DNA of 64,000 nucleotides from Zingiber officinale. Lineage: Eukaryota > Streptophyta > Magnoliopsida > Zingiberales > Zingiberaceae. Position numbers and translations under genes: made by a program. This document shows, piece by piece, positions 1 to 11,600 of the stretch. Numbering within the stretch: the stretch's first letter is position 1; every line of letters begins with the position of its first letter. The notes beneath the pieces are model-generated. The model was given only the letters and a program-made list of their open reading frames with translations. It was not told where the DNA came from and searched no databases. The stretch spans positions 17,471,317-17,535,316 of the forward strand of contig NC_055996.1 in the NCBI RefSeq assembly GCF_018446385.1. The letters are read 5' to 3'.

Positions 1-1130
1 CAAAATTAAGATAAAAACATACCAAAGAACACAAACATGCTTAAACGAAGCTACAAGACAGTAATTAAGTAAATTCAACAGAAATAACCAAATAAGTAAA
101 TCCTAATTAACTAATCCAATCCTCCACAATCAAACACGCAAAGTGCTATGTCTGTCACTAACAGAACCACCGAGGAAGAAGACCGCTGTCACTCGAAAAT
201 CCCCTGAATCCGGTGGATGACTGACATCACTGGTCGGAACTACAATTCGCGACGGTGGAAGCGCAATAACCTTTGAAGCAACCACTCCTTGAGAAATCTG
301 CTGGTGCAAAGGAAATTTGCCAAAAAATGTCAACCTAGATCTGCCCTCTTCACCGTGTCCGGTAGAGAAGGTTGTGTGATGTCGGAATTTGGTAGAAGTC
401 CGGCTGAAAATCCTCCGGCGAAGTGGAGATGGGGACTGCTAGAATCTCCAAGTTGCTGCTGCCTTCTTCACCGTTTCTGGCAAAGCTACTCATAGCTCCT
501 ATTGGTGGTCAAGGAATGAATGAATGCTGGAGAAGAATCAAGCTCGCTACCCCGTCGAAGAGTCGCCACCTTCTTCACCGTGTCCGGCAGGGATCCCGAC
601 TGGGATGCGAGGTGGATGAAGACCCCATTGAAGTAACCACTCCGGTGAAGCCCTACAATCGTCGCTACTGTAGATCCACCGAAAATCACCGTTGTCGGCT
701 TCGTCGTCTTTGATCGGGAGAAAGGAATCGGGGCGTCGGGCGTGTGGGAGAGGAAAACGCGAACCCTAGCCACCTTGTCACTGTGCATCCGCATGAAGGT
801 TAAAGGAAAAGGTTTTCTCCTCCTTTAATCTCGGCTGTCCATTCAGCATGAGTGGATGTGGGGTCAGATTAGCTTGATCTCATTCTTAACAAAGCAAAGG
901 TCCTGATTATCTCATATATGGATCAACGGTTCACACGGATTCTGCTTGATCTCCCTCATTTGACATCCAAATCAAGTCAAATTTGGTCGGCTTGACCGTA
1001 ATAAATGACTCTTTTGATTTCCTACAAAATCACATTAAAAATATGCAATTAAATTCTATAGTTTGTAGGAAATTTATAATTAAGTTCAGAATGAATTCCT
1101 ACTCACAAAATATAATATAAACACAAAATT
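1..1130. other. Unassigned left flank
   Basis: I recognise no gene here. Between about 280 and 780 a short phrase resembling CTTCACCGTGTCCGG recurs three or four times. The minus strand has a modest open frame (486-794) with no motif I know and no clear splice sites. The stretch from about 960 to 1120 is AT-rich. It may be an LTR or untranslated part of another element, or the segment that truncated the gag-only element beginning near 1131. Confidence 0.4.
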
Positions 1131-1134
1131 ATGC

Positions 1135-1990
1135 ATGCGAGAAGGTAAATATGCTAAGCATAAGAGCCAAAATAATGCACAAGAATACTTGTTATCATCG
1201 GTCAAGCCCAAAAGAGGAAGCACAAGTCAAGGGGGAGCTCTTAAGAGCAAACCCAAGTTAACATTTATTGATGCAATTCCTCTTAGAAATGGTAAAGAGC
1301 ATGCTAATTCTAGTTTATATCATTTTAATTCTATTTTCCATAAAAATAGGAAGCATGATAGCATTAAGGAAAAATAGGTAGCTCTTCATGCCAAAACCAC
1401 TCAACCTAAGGCTAGAAAGATAGATAACAAATTAGGCAATAACTCTAAGGATTTTATATATGTGCCTAAGAAAAGGAAAAATCAAGGCTTTAGTGAAAAA
1501 TCTAAGGTTGAGGAATTATGAAAAGAAAATCAAGTCTTAAAGTCAAGACTTGATAAAATAAAGAGGACCCTTAGAAAAATAACGAATGAAAAATAAGGGT
1601 CCAAGAACAAAAACCTAGGCATAGGAAATCAAAAGTCATCCAATGGCCATAAAGGTTTAGGATACAAACCTAAGGCTAAGAAGGATGTTCCTTCATACCA
1701 TAGGGTTCCATATAGCTATGGAACCAAACCTAAGTCTAGGAGTCAAGTCAAAGATACAAGGGAAGTTATCCCTAGAAGTATTTTTGTAATAACAAATGTA
1801 ACTAAGACTTCTAAGAAGTCTAAGAAAGTCACAAAGAAGGTCACAAGGGAAGCTATCCCTAGAGTTGACCTAGAGAAAGTGACCAAGTCTTCTAAGAAGC
1901 CTAACAAGTTCATTAGGAAGGTATCAAGGGAGGTTATCCCTAGTGAATACCTTGAACATCCAAGGAGCACTAATAGATTTTAGGTTCCTA
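1135..1990 (+). pseudogene. gag pseudogene (C-terminal part)
   Basis: The translation resembles the C-terminal half of the intact Gag at 36429-38201. Shared stretches include SLYHFNSIFHKNRKH (against NFYHFNAIYHKNRKH) and the downstream blocks around SNGHRGLGYKP and DVPSYHRVPYSYG. Stops interrupt the frame, for example after IKEK at about 1375 and again near 1520 and 1980. The N-terminal Gag region and both zinc knuckles are absent. It is a non-functional remnant. Confidence 0.8.
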
Positions 1991-4340
1991 GGAGCATCTT
2001 CTCTACCCCCTAGATGAGTTAGAGAGTGTCAACTCTAATTGGAAGGGTAGTTACCCAACCTTGATGAAGTTGACACTTGGAAGCATTTTCAAGATTTTTG
2101 TTGACCTTTAAAAATGAAATGAATTAATTGTTTACTCTTTATAAGAGTAAAATGTGCCAAAATTTGAGGAATTGGATTTAATTTAAATTAGCACAAATTG
2201 AAAAAGGATAAGAAATGCCAAGTTGGGATTTTAGTATTTTCTTAGGGAGGTAAAGGTAATTTAGGCCTTATTTTAAAATGGTTACTCTTTGGAAGAGTAA
2301 AATGTGTCAAACTTTGAGAAATTATAATTAATTTAAATTGGCACAATTAATCAAGAGTAAAATAAGTGTCAAGTTGGGTTTTGGCATTTTCTTGAGGCAA
2401 TGTGGGCAATCTAGGATTAGATTTTAAGTTAGCTAAGGTTTAAGGATACTTAGATAAATAATCTAGGTATTTTACTTATGCTAAATTTTCATGTTTTATT
2501 TGCCCATCATATGCCATGACATCATGTGTGTATTCATTTTCATTATAAAAAAACATAAAAATATCATCGCATGTCATACATACATCATGTAGCTATAGTA
2601 TATTTTCTTTTATAAATTATTTCTATGTTGATGTATGCCATAAATCATCATGCATTACTTTTTAATTCCTTGCAATTAAGGATAATGACATTTGCTAACA
2701 AGCAGCATCCTAGGTGGATGTTTATAATTCAAAATACCTAGATAGATATGCATAATCCCTAGTTTAGGGCAAAACCAAAATCTACATCTCACAAAAACTA
2801 TAAGGCGATTTGTGTGTGTTTTAGTACACATTAAATATAAGTGAGATTCTAGGATGATGAATAAGACTCAAGATGTTGATTTAGTGCTCTAGTTGAGTTT
2901 TGATTTCATCAAAACACATAGTTATATGTACTCCAATCATTGGGAAAGCTAATGTACAAGTCATGTGCATTGAGCCAAAAGAATATGCTTGGAAATTGGT
3001 TTTGAAAAACATCTTAAATATACTTTGGAAAACCTTGGTGCAAGCTGTCTTTTGACAGTAATCATCATTGAAAAGTTAGACACAAACTTGGAAGAAACAT
3101 TGAAGTTTTTGCAAGTTTCCAAGTTTGTGTCAATCTTTAAAAATAAGATGTATTTTCTTAAAAAAAAAACTATTTTTCCATAATAGTATATACCCTAAAT
3201 AGTGTCTACAAGAGTTTTCATAATTTTTATAATTTCATAGAATTTTTAGGGCATTTCTTAAATTTGGCTGAAATTGAATTTCAGAATTTTAGAAACTCAA
3301 TCGATCAGCCGATCGATTAGGAAGCCTCAATCGATCGATTGAGAAGGCATTTTCCACAAATAGAGTGTCGTAGAATCGATCAACCGATCGATTGACCCAA
3401 GCCTGGATCAATCAATGGATCAATTCACGCAGATTTTTTATGAGCAGAAGCTTGTGGAATCGATCAGTGGATCGATTGAATGGGTTCCATCAATTGAGAC
3501 CCAACTTCAATCGATTGAGAAGGATATTTTCGACTGTAAATGTTTGATTTCAGTACTTTAAACTATTTTTAGTCTAGGTAATCATTCTTAACCCCTTGAA
3601 ACACATTTGTATACATTTAGGGATAGTTTTCATGATGAAAACAAGGAGGGATTGGTTAAGGATCACTAGATTGAAGTTAGGTTGAGGTTTGCCTTCAAAT
3701 ATTGATATTTGAATCTCACAACTTCAAATTTTAGGTTTCCTAAAGATTTAAGGATTCCAAGTCATTGTTGGTGCAATGACAAAAGTTTAGAGCATGTCTT
3801 TAGGGGGAGTTACTCTTTAAAGACATGAAAACTAATTTTTCATGCACCTTGGAAGATGGTTAACCTTCTTTAGAGTAAATGCTCAAGGTTGAGCATTGAA
3901 AAATAATGGAGAGTGGATATCTTCATTGTTGAGTTGTGGATGCTCTAGGATGAGCATGTTGAAGTGGATTAATGCTCAAGGATGGCCATTTGATACAGTG
4001 AAGGGTATGAGACCTTCACTGTTGGAATGATGAATGCTCTTGGATGAGCATGGTGAAGTGGTTAATGCTCAAGGGTGAGCATTGAAGACAATGAAGGGTA
4101 TGGGACCTTCATTGTGGTGTTGTGAATAACAAGTGAGGTTGTGAACAACAGTTGAGTAACTCTTCAGAGGGAAAGTTTTTGATGTGTGGCAATAGGGGGA
4201 GAATGTAGGGTTTAAGTTAGACCTTCATTGCTCCTCTAGGAAAGTTTGGAGGAGATTGAAGGAAACCCTCATTCATGCATTGGCATGAAGAAGAAGTTAA
4301 GGCTATGGGATTAACCTAACTTAAAGGTATTGTCAAACAT
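1991..4340 (+). other. Non-coding internal region of copy A
   Basis: No pol-type protein is visible in any frame. The stretch matches, in reverse orientation, the internal non-coding region of copy B (34111-36428). Shared phrases include the pieces around the GTGTGTTTTAGTACACA area, the GCTCAAGG/TGAGCATTGAA repeats, and GGGGGAGAATGTAGGG. Many short GAATGCTC/GATGAGCAT repeats occur at 3870-4090. The ORF at 2989-3183 lies in this block and is not convincing. Confidence 0.6.
3296..3545. repeat. Palindromic ATCGAT-rich repeat block (copy A, internal)
   Basis: Repeated near-palindromes of the form CAATCGATCGATTG, with variants, are spaced 20-40 bases apart. An equivalent cluster lies in the same internal position of copy B (34925-35125), and larger ones lie in the LTRs. 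Confidence 0.75.
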
Positions 4341-4355
4341 TAAAAATAGGGAGAT
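4341..4355 (+). other. Polypurine tract of copy A
   Basis: TAAAAATAGGGAGAT lies directly before the LTR start. This is the expected site for plus-strand DNA priming in an LTR retrotransposon and matches AAAAAGGGGGAGAT in copy B. Confidence 0.7.
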
Positions 4356-6094
4356 TATTAGTGCAATATCTCCTGGGTCAGGTTGACCAGGTTGACTAAG
4401 CTTGAGTCAGCTCAAGCTTGAGTCTTAATGTTTGGGTTTCGATGTTTGACAATACATGGAGATTGCAGATGCAATCGTCCGATTAGAGAGATTATTGATA
4501 CAATCCCCCTCTGGTCAAAGGCTGACCAGTTTGATGTGAAGAAGAGTCAAGTAGGTCAAGGTTGACCGAATACTTGACTAGGAAAGTACTAACTAGATGT
4601 TAGGAAAGGGAAAATCCTGGTGAGTGAAGCTAGGTGAAAGACCTAGTGAGTGAGGCTGGGCAGTTGGAAAATCCTGGTGAGTGAAGTTAGGTGAAAGACC
4701 TAATGAGTAAAGCTAGGCAGGTGAAAGTCCCGGTGAGTGAAGCTGGACGGTGGGAAAATTTGGTGAGTGAAGCTAGGTGAAAATCCTAGTGAGTGAAGCT
4801 AGGTAAAAGTTTCGGTTAGTGAAGCCGGACAATGGGAAAATCTTGGTGAATGAAGCCAAGTAAAAATCCTAGTGAGTGAAGCTAGGTGAAAGTCCTGGTG
4901 AGTAAAGCCAGGCAGAAGGAAAGCCCTAGTGAGTGAAGCTAGGCAGATGGAAAGACCTGGTGAGTGAAGCCAAGCACGTGGAGATCCAGGTGGGTCAAGG
5001 TTGACCGGACACCAGGTGTTGGGAAGCCCAAGTAGGTTAAAGGATTGATCGGATACTTGGTACGAAGAAACCAGATGGGTCAAGGGTGACCGAACATTTG
5101 GTGGAAGTCCAAGTGGGTCATGGAGGACCGGACACTTGGCACGAGGGATGAGTCCAAGTGGGTCAAGGTTGACCGAACACTTGGCACGAGGAGAAAAATC
5201 CAAGTGGGTCAAAGGATTGACCGGACACTTGGCGAAGAAGTCCCAGCATGTCAAGGTTGACCAGAGGCTAGGAACGAGAAGTCCCAACAGGTCACGATTG
5301 ATCGGATGTTGGGCTTGGAGCACCTTAGACTTAACTCGGGCAAGCTAGGGTTGGTCAATTTGATCAAGTGATCAAATTGGACCGAGCCTAATCGATCAGT
5401 TGATCAATTGGGCATAGTACTATGACAAATGGAAAACTAATCGATCGGTCGGTCGATTGGGAGCAATTATCATGGGCACAAAAACTTCCCCAATCGATTA
5501 GCCGATCGATTGGGCTCCCCAATCAATTGGTCAATCGATTGGGGCCAGGTTTCTCGCACAGATGCGAGATAACAGAAGAAGGCTTAATCGATCAGCCGAT
5601 CGATTGGGAGACGATTGTTGCGTAGGATAAAGTCATTGGCGAGCATCTTCCTCAGTAGATCTTCCTCTCAACTTCTTATGATCACTCTCAGCTATTCACG
5701 CTAGTTCTTGAAGCTTTCTTGGAGCAAAGTGTTATTGCACTTCCAAGATCAAGAGGTGTTCCACACAAGAAGAAGAAGCTAGAATTTGGGTTTTATGTTG
5801 TAAATCTTGTAAGATTTTACTTGTATTTGCTTCCCTTTTCTTTCTTCTTGTATTGAGAGTCTGTACAAGGCTTCTCCATCTTCGGTAGTTATCGAGAAGG
5901 AGTGTTTTATTAGTGAATGAGTATCCTTGGACTAATCACCTCTTCTTGAGGTGGATACCAAGTAAATCCTAGCGTTAGCGTTGTGAGTGTGCTTTGTGTG
6001 TATTTCCGCTGCATATCATCATCATCAAAGCAAGACAACGAAGCACGATGAGCTATTCATCCCCCCCCCCCTCTAGCACAAATCGACCCTAACA
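4356..6094 (+). repeat. 3' LTR of copy A
   Basis: The LTR starts TATTAGTGCAATATC (TGTTGGTGCAACATC in copy B) and ends CGACCCTAACA. It contains three arrays of degenerate sub-repeats. At 4615-4980 units carry GTGAGTGAAGCTAGG. At 4985-5300 units carry AGTGGGTCAAGGTTGACCG and ACTTGGCACGAGG. At 5383-5615 there are ATCGAT palindromes. A run of about 13 C residues followed by TCTAG lies near the 3' end (6061-6077). At about 1.74 kb it is slightly longer than the LTRs of copy B. Confidence 0.8.
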
Positions 6095-6717
6095 TGTCGC
6101 TCATTGCTTGTGTATCTAAAATGATTTTAAGAACACTACCAACGTTACAAGAACCTATTGGATCACACATAAAAAGTATGTTGATTTGGGAATTGATTTA
6201 TTTTAGTTTGACTAAAATCGTATGGGTTTGAACTTTAATTCTAAAATTAGTTTCGAACCATTTTATGACCCAACATAACTATAGAGCCCACTAAGATAAA
6301 TACTAATAATCATCGGAGAAGATAAAGAATCATCGAAGAAGATGAAGAGTTCATAGGAGAAGATGAAGTGTTCATCGGAGAAGATGAAGAGTTAGTATTT
6401 TTCTCTTATTTTAATGTCACCTTAAATAGCCATAAAGAGACTAAGAAGGTGAAGAGATATATGTCTCTTGGATTGTCATGGTATATATCATTTCTAGCAA
6501 GATGATGTGTGGCATGTGACTATCCATTCTTGCTCTTCCATTTTCATGTGTGAAGAGAGAGCTCTCCGATTTTCGAAGTTTTTAAAGAAGAACCGAGGGA
6601 CTTGTTCATATGGATACTGTAGAGGCACGGATATTCCGATTGCGATGAGATCTGCTGAAGTATCAGTGTTGCCAGGATTATTCTGTTCACACAACAAATT
6701 AAGATAACAATTCTATC
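6095..6717. other. Unassigned stretch
   Basis: No gene is recognised. A short run of GAAGATGAAGAGTTCAT-like repeats lies at 6315-6395. By position this is probably deep inside the last intron seen of the minus-strand D-cysteine desulfhydrase gene, if that gene continues to the left. Confidence 0.4.
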
Positions 6718-6910
6718 AAATATGTATTTTGCATTCGCTTGGATCTCTGGAGGAATCTTTATATATCAAATATGTATTTTGCATTCCTCTTTATATATCA
6801 AATATGTATTTTGCATTCGCTTGGATCTCTGGAGGAATCTTTATCTATCAAATATGTATTTTGCATTCGCTTGGATCTCTGGAGGAATCTATATATATAT
6901 ATATATATAC
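6718..6910 (+). repeat. Minisatellite, about 50-bp unit, plus TA run
   Basis: The phrase TATGTATTTTGCATTCGCTT starts at 6721, 6803 and 6853. A shortened copy at 6771 has an internal deletion, so spacing is 50, 32 and 50 bases. The array ends in a TA dinucleotide run (6889-6909). Three overlapping open frames across it are artefacts of the repeat. Confidence 0.85.
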
Positions 6911-7679
6911 AAACAATAGATCCACTCCACTCACTGGAAGACAATTATAGGAAGAGTCAAACTAGTCAGATTTTCTTATTGTAATGATGTCAAGAAATAT
7001 GAGCCGGGGGCCTGACCGTTGAAAAGTGGGATGTCTCAAGAATCGTTTGATCTCTATGGCCTTATACCAAGCATCTTCAATCAAGGTTGAGACAAACAAC
7101 TTGACATGCCATTGGATTTTAGGCCTAAGTTCATTGATAAAGTAGATAAAAGTTAAGTTTTGGGTTGCAACACATGTGCAAGTCCTCCAATTTACTTTAG
7201 CATTCTATTACGCCTATTTTAGGTTGATCCACATGATGTATTATTGCTTTTTCAAAGTGCATCGTAATATACTTCTCTATCAACTTTCGCTTTATTTCTA
7301 CCTAGTTTTTTATGGGCCCAACTATTATCGCAACATAGTTCTCTTGAACACTCTTAAGTACTATTTTGTCAAATCAATTAGTTTGGGTTTTACAAATTGT
7401 ATTTGTTCAGTCTAGATTATATTGTACCAATCAAAATGGTGTTCTATTACAATGACCCAATTGAGGCATGCATTCAGTTCTAACTGATAATATAAGATGC
7501 ACACAAGTAATGCACATAAATTTTCCTATAGAATATGTTAGGATAAGTTTCCAAATGTCATAATTATGACTTACAACTATATAAGTCATAGCTTCAAGTT
7601 GCTATCAAGAAAGCATTGAATATTAATATTGAGATAATAAAAACAGTTCATCAACAAAATGAATTGTTGATCAAGAAAC
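6911..7679. other. Probable intron 8 of the desulfhydrase gene
   Basis: No coding region is recognised on either strand. The minus-strand splice donor of exon 8 lies at 7679-7678. I searched by eye for the expected C-terminal exons of the family (the conserved DPVYSGK region) and did not find them here or further left. Confidence 0.45.
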
Positions 7680-8616
7680 CTTAAACTCATCCTGAATTTC
7701 AACTAAATCATGTGCATCAGAACGAGCTCCAAGACCATCAATCAGACCTTGAACAAAGTTGTAGAAATAATTGGGATCGTCCCATACAGAAAATGCATGA
7801 ACCTGGTTCACAAAGTGTGAGTTTATCAGAAACATAAAAGCTAGTGAACCATTATTAAAAAAAATGAGATTTAAAAATTAGGAGAACAAGGCATACTTTT
7901 GCCTTCAAGTTACTCAGTTTTGATCCCAGAGAAAGTCCAGCCATTGTTCCACCACTAAAAGGTTGGAAGTAAAAATTGTATAACTTAAGAATAAAATCAC
8001 ATATCCAAGTACAAAAATATGCATTGTAATTATCCATAAAATGTAACAGATAACAAAGTAAAATTTGACTGATATATAGTAACAAGACAGGCAGTGTATA
8101 ACACTGCAAAATACTCCCAAATGGGAAATATATGATTGCAGTTATCCACACAATATGCAAATTGATATTGACTTAGACTACAACAAATATCAATATGAAT
8201 GCACCAAACCTTTAACTGCACCAGGAAAGCAAGGTCATTGTGAACAAACAAAATCACAGAGAACAAAGATGAATAAACCACATTGAACACATAGAAACAA
8301 CTCCAGGAACAAAAGGTGTATTGGCTTAAGGTACAAGCCGAACAAACCTCAAAATAAGGCTGTTGATGTCCAGTCATCATTTTACTAGTATGTTTTCCAC
8401 TATGGTGGATAATATTGTCAAGTCCATGAAAAGAGTATGGCATCCAAAAAGCAGAAACTTTAAAAGAAATTCCAAACAATGTTGCATAAATAATTATAAT
8501 CTCTCACAGGGCAAGAAAAACACCTGCCACATGCAACAACAATGTCATCAAATTGAGGTACACCACAATTGCTTTGAATTTGCTGCTCAATCTCACTTAT
8601 TGCTTCAATATAGCCC
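7680..8616 (-). CDS. DCD: Desulfhydrase exons 6-8
   Basis: Exon 6 8524-8616 begins with the G that completes the Trp codon split by intron 5 and encodes [13 protein letters not shown] to VVACG. Exon 7 7897-7954 completes the Ser and encodes [19 protein letters not shown]. Exon 8 7680-7802 encodes [16 protein letters not shown] to EIQDEFK, followed by a GTTTCT donor. The frame is kept exactly from exon 5 although the two exon groups are 21.5 kb apart. The family norm here is GGTIAG; the Ile-to-Met change is conservative. Confidence 0.9.
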
Positions 8617-11600
8617 CTAATTATTTGTCAGCTGTCAGTGATCAATTCTCAAAGCAATTTAGAAATATATTGAGCAATTAAATAAATCAAGCAAAATGTT
8701 GGAACAATTTCTCACTAAATACTGGTCTATAAAGGTGGACTGACTGCAAATGCAAGGTGTATTGTGACTCCTGATTTCCCATAAATGTAGAAACCTAATT
8801 TAGCTATAGTTAGTGCTGCTGAAGAAATAAACAACAATCAAGTGAACATGAATTGTTTGAATACATAGAATAGCCACAAACAATGTATTTAGGAAAAGCA
8901 AGGTTTCAACTTTCAAATATAATTTGGAATTGGAATAATGGAACAATAGCTACAAATACTGTCAAGGGCTGATCTTGATATGTCTCCTTTTGAATTTACA
9001 TTTTCCCTTTTTGATTTCCTTTAAGATGTCAAGTGGTAAAAGTCCACATCACCAGTTATGTTGGTAATGTAACAATCTAAAACTGATTTTGAAGTGGTTT
9101 CGATCAAGTTCAGTTGACATGATCATTTTTAAAAACAAGGAGGGTAGGATCTCTTTTATAAACCCAACACTAGCCTAGCATTCTAAGAACAAATGCACAT
9201 AAACTAAGTTTAAAGTTTAAAAAGGATAAAATTAAAGACTAGGCCATGATCTAGTTTATTCTACCAACTCATATTTACGAGATTATTATTGTAGACCGTT
9301 TATATTTGTGGTCGAATGAAACACTATAACCTAACTGGACAACATCCTTTTGATTACACTATTGTTAATTTGTGTTAAATAACGAACAAAAATTCAATAT
9401 ACAAAATAAACATAAATAATGTTTCTTTTAGCTTCACCCACACAAATTTTTGATTTGGCAAATATGATGTTTCATGATTCTGTCCGAGAGCTGAGTCGAT
9501 AGACACTCGGGATGTGGTGCTACCGCTGACCAGTAGAAGACTTCGCAGGCGTACACCTCTCGCTGTTGTGGACCTGCAAACACAAACTGAGCCGAGAAGG
9601 GGTTCCCGGCGATGGCCCTCCGACGCTCAAGTCAGATTTCGGCAAGAAAATGGAGCAGAGTAACGCGGTATAAACTGTAACCACGGTGAAGATTTTTCAT
9701 ATCTTTGTCGAAATCTGGGGGTCCTTTTATAGGACTCCTGAAGGGTACATGCACGTCTACCGAGGCGTGCACACTTCTCAAAACATACATGTATTGGTCA
9801 TGTCAGAAAAAGCGTGTCTGACGTCATACCTTGATAACCCAAGCATATCCCTGACGTGATAATGGAATCTTCCTCCGTACGATTTACTGTCTGATCCGGC
9901 TGCCAACCATGCCGCCTGTCGGCGGCACCGGTCCCTAGGAAGATATTCATGTTAGAGTGTATACTAAAAGTCTAGCTTTTGTAAATATTTATTTGTTGAA
10001 ATAAAAGAATCACATTGGTCAATATTTGCATTTTTTTGTTAAATGTATTTGTTCAATTAATTTATATAGTAGATAACATGGAGTATGGTGTCACACTCAG
10101 AAGATCATGTTGTCAGTTCTCTATAAATTATAAACAGTTGCTCGCGACTAAGATGGAAAGGAACAAGCCATCAGAATAGTCGTAGTGTAATTAAGTATTA
10201 GTTTATCTTGACTAATAAATTACACTGATACACTTTAAGTGTATTGAATAGGATCATTTAGGTATGTTCTTTTTGTACTGACTTAGTAAAAGAACTAAAC
10301 CTTAGTTATTATGGAAGTGTGTGCTCTTAATCCTAATATAATAACAAGCATATATATTTAATATTTATTTCTTTGACTTATCAAAGGGTGAGGTTTAGCT
10401 CGATAAATCAATATGCCCGATAAGTTGGGAAATGATATTACTTATAGTGTGAGTTGTTGATTATAGAAGGAATCTGTGTCCTAGTTATCTAGGTTGAGAA
10501 TGTCCCCAAGAGGAGCTCAAAAGGATTGCCATGTTAAACCCTATAGGTGGACCTAGTCCGACATGATAATAAAGTTGAGTGGTACTACTCTTGGAGCTAG
10601 ATATTAATTAAGTGAGTTGTCAGTAACTTACTTAATTAGTGGACATTCGTAATCTTAAACACAGGGAGACTAATACACTCATGATAAGAAGGAGCCCATA
10701 ATGTAATTTGGGATTAGTGCGGTAGTGCGGTAATAACTCTCTAGTGGAATGAGTTATTATCGATGAACTTGAGTTGTGTGTTCGGGGCGAACACGGGATA
10801 CTCAAGCTCATCGGAAGGCCAAAACCAATTTCTCCTCTAGGTCCCTGTCGTAACCTCATTATAGCCTCAAGTCCATCCAAATGTAAGGCTCTTCTTGGTG
10901 TCCAAGAAGGGGGTTGGACCATTGCTTGGTGACCAAGCAATGGCCGACCACATCCTCTTATAGGGGTCGGCCCTATAGCTTGGTGACCAAGCTTGTAGGG
11001 GCCGACCAAGATTAATTCAAATAGGAGAGGTACTGTTTTGAATTTTTAAAATCTTCTCTTTGTAGAAAACTATAAGTTTTAAAAGAGAAATTTTAATTTT
11101 TAAAACTTTTCTTATTTGAATTAGGCCACATGTTTTAATAGAGAGTTTTAAAAGTTTTAAAACTTTCCTTTTTTAACCATCCTCATGGTTTAGAAAAAAA
11201 GGGAGATAAGTTTTAAAATTAAAATTTTCTATCATCATGTTAAAAAGGAAATTTTATAAGAGAGTTTTTAAATTTAAAACATGGTTTAATTTTTAGAAAC
11301 TTTCCTTTTTTAACTCCTACTTTAGGAAAGAGAGCTTGTAAAATTTTATAAGAGTTTTTCTCCTGTAAAATTTTTAAAAAATTATTATTCCTTTCCTAAA
11401 ACATGGTGGCCGGCCACCTTGCTTGGTGCCCAAGCAAGGGGCCGACCAAGTTTAATCCTAAACCAAATAGGATTGATCTCAACCATTGATTGATGATTGA
11501 TTCAATCAAGAGGAAAGAAAAGGAAAAATAAAAAAGGAAAAGGAAAAACTCTTGGATGATTTTATTTTTTGTAAAAGGTTTTTCCTTATTTGCCTTGGGC

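Larger units (their letters stand above)
1131..6094 (+). mobile_element. 5'-truncated gag-only LTR element, copy A (Sirevirus-like)
   Basis: This is a decayed relative of the complete element at 32609-39853, in the opposite orientation. Order: a broken C-terminal half of gag (1135-1990), about 2.3 kb of non-coding internal sequence with a palindromic ATCGAT-rich block (3296-3545), a polypurine tract (4341-4355), and a 3' LTR (4356-6094). The 5' LTR, primer-binding site and N-terminal gag are missing; the junction is near 1130. No protease, integrase or reverse transcriptase is present, matching the complete copy, so lack of pol is a family trait rather than damage. Confidence 0.75.

Noticed and set aside
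4799..5323. 174-codon minus-strand ORF in the LTR of copy A
   Set aside because: It lies wholly in degenerate LTR sub-repeats and translates the repeat unit again and again.
6722..6984. Three overlapping plus-strand ORFs rich in YIYIY and GSLEES
   Set aside because: Products of the minisatellite and the TA run.
7855..8479. Minus-strand ORFs of 68-149 codons between desulfhydrase exons 6 and 7
   Set aside because: They read through intron 6; only 7897-7954 within them is real exon, in the frame that gives [12 protein letters not shown].
10632..11009. ORFs of 125 and 150 codons repeated in both copia LTRs (also 11396-11848, 18139-18516, 18901-19347)
   Set aside because: Present in both LTRs with no known motif; opposite to the element and composed of low-complexity or inverted phrases.
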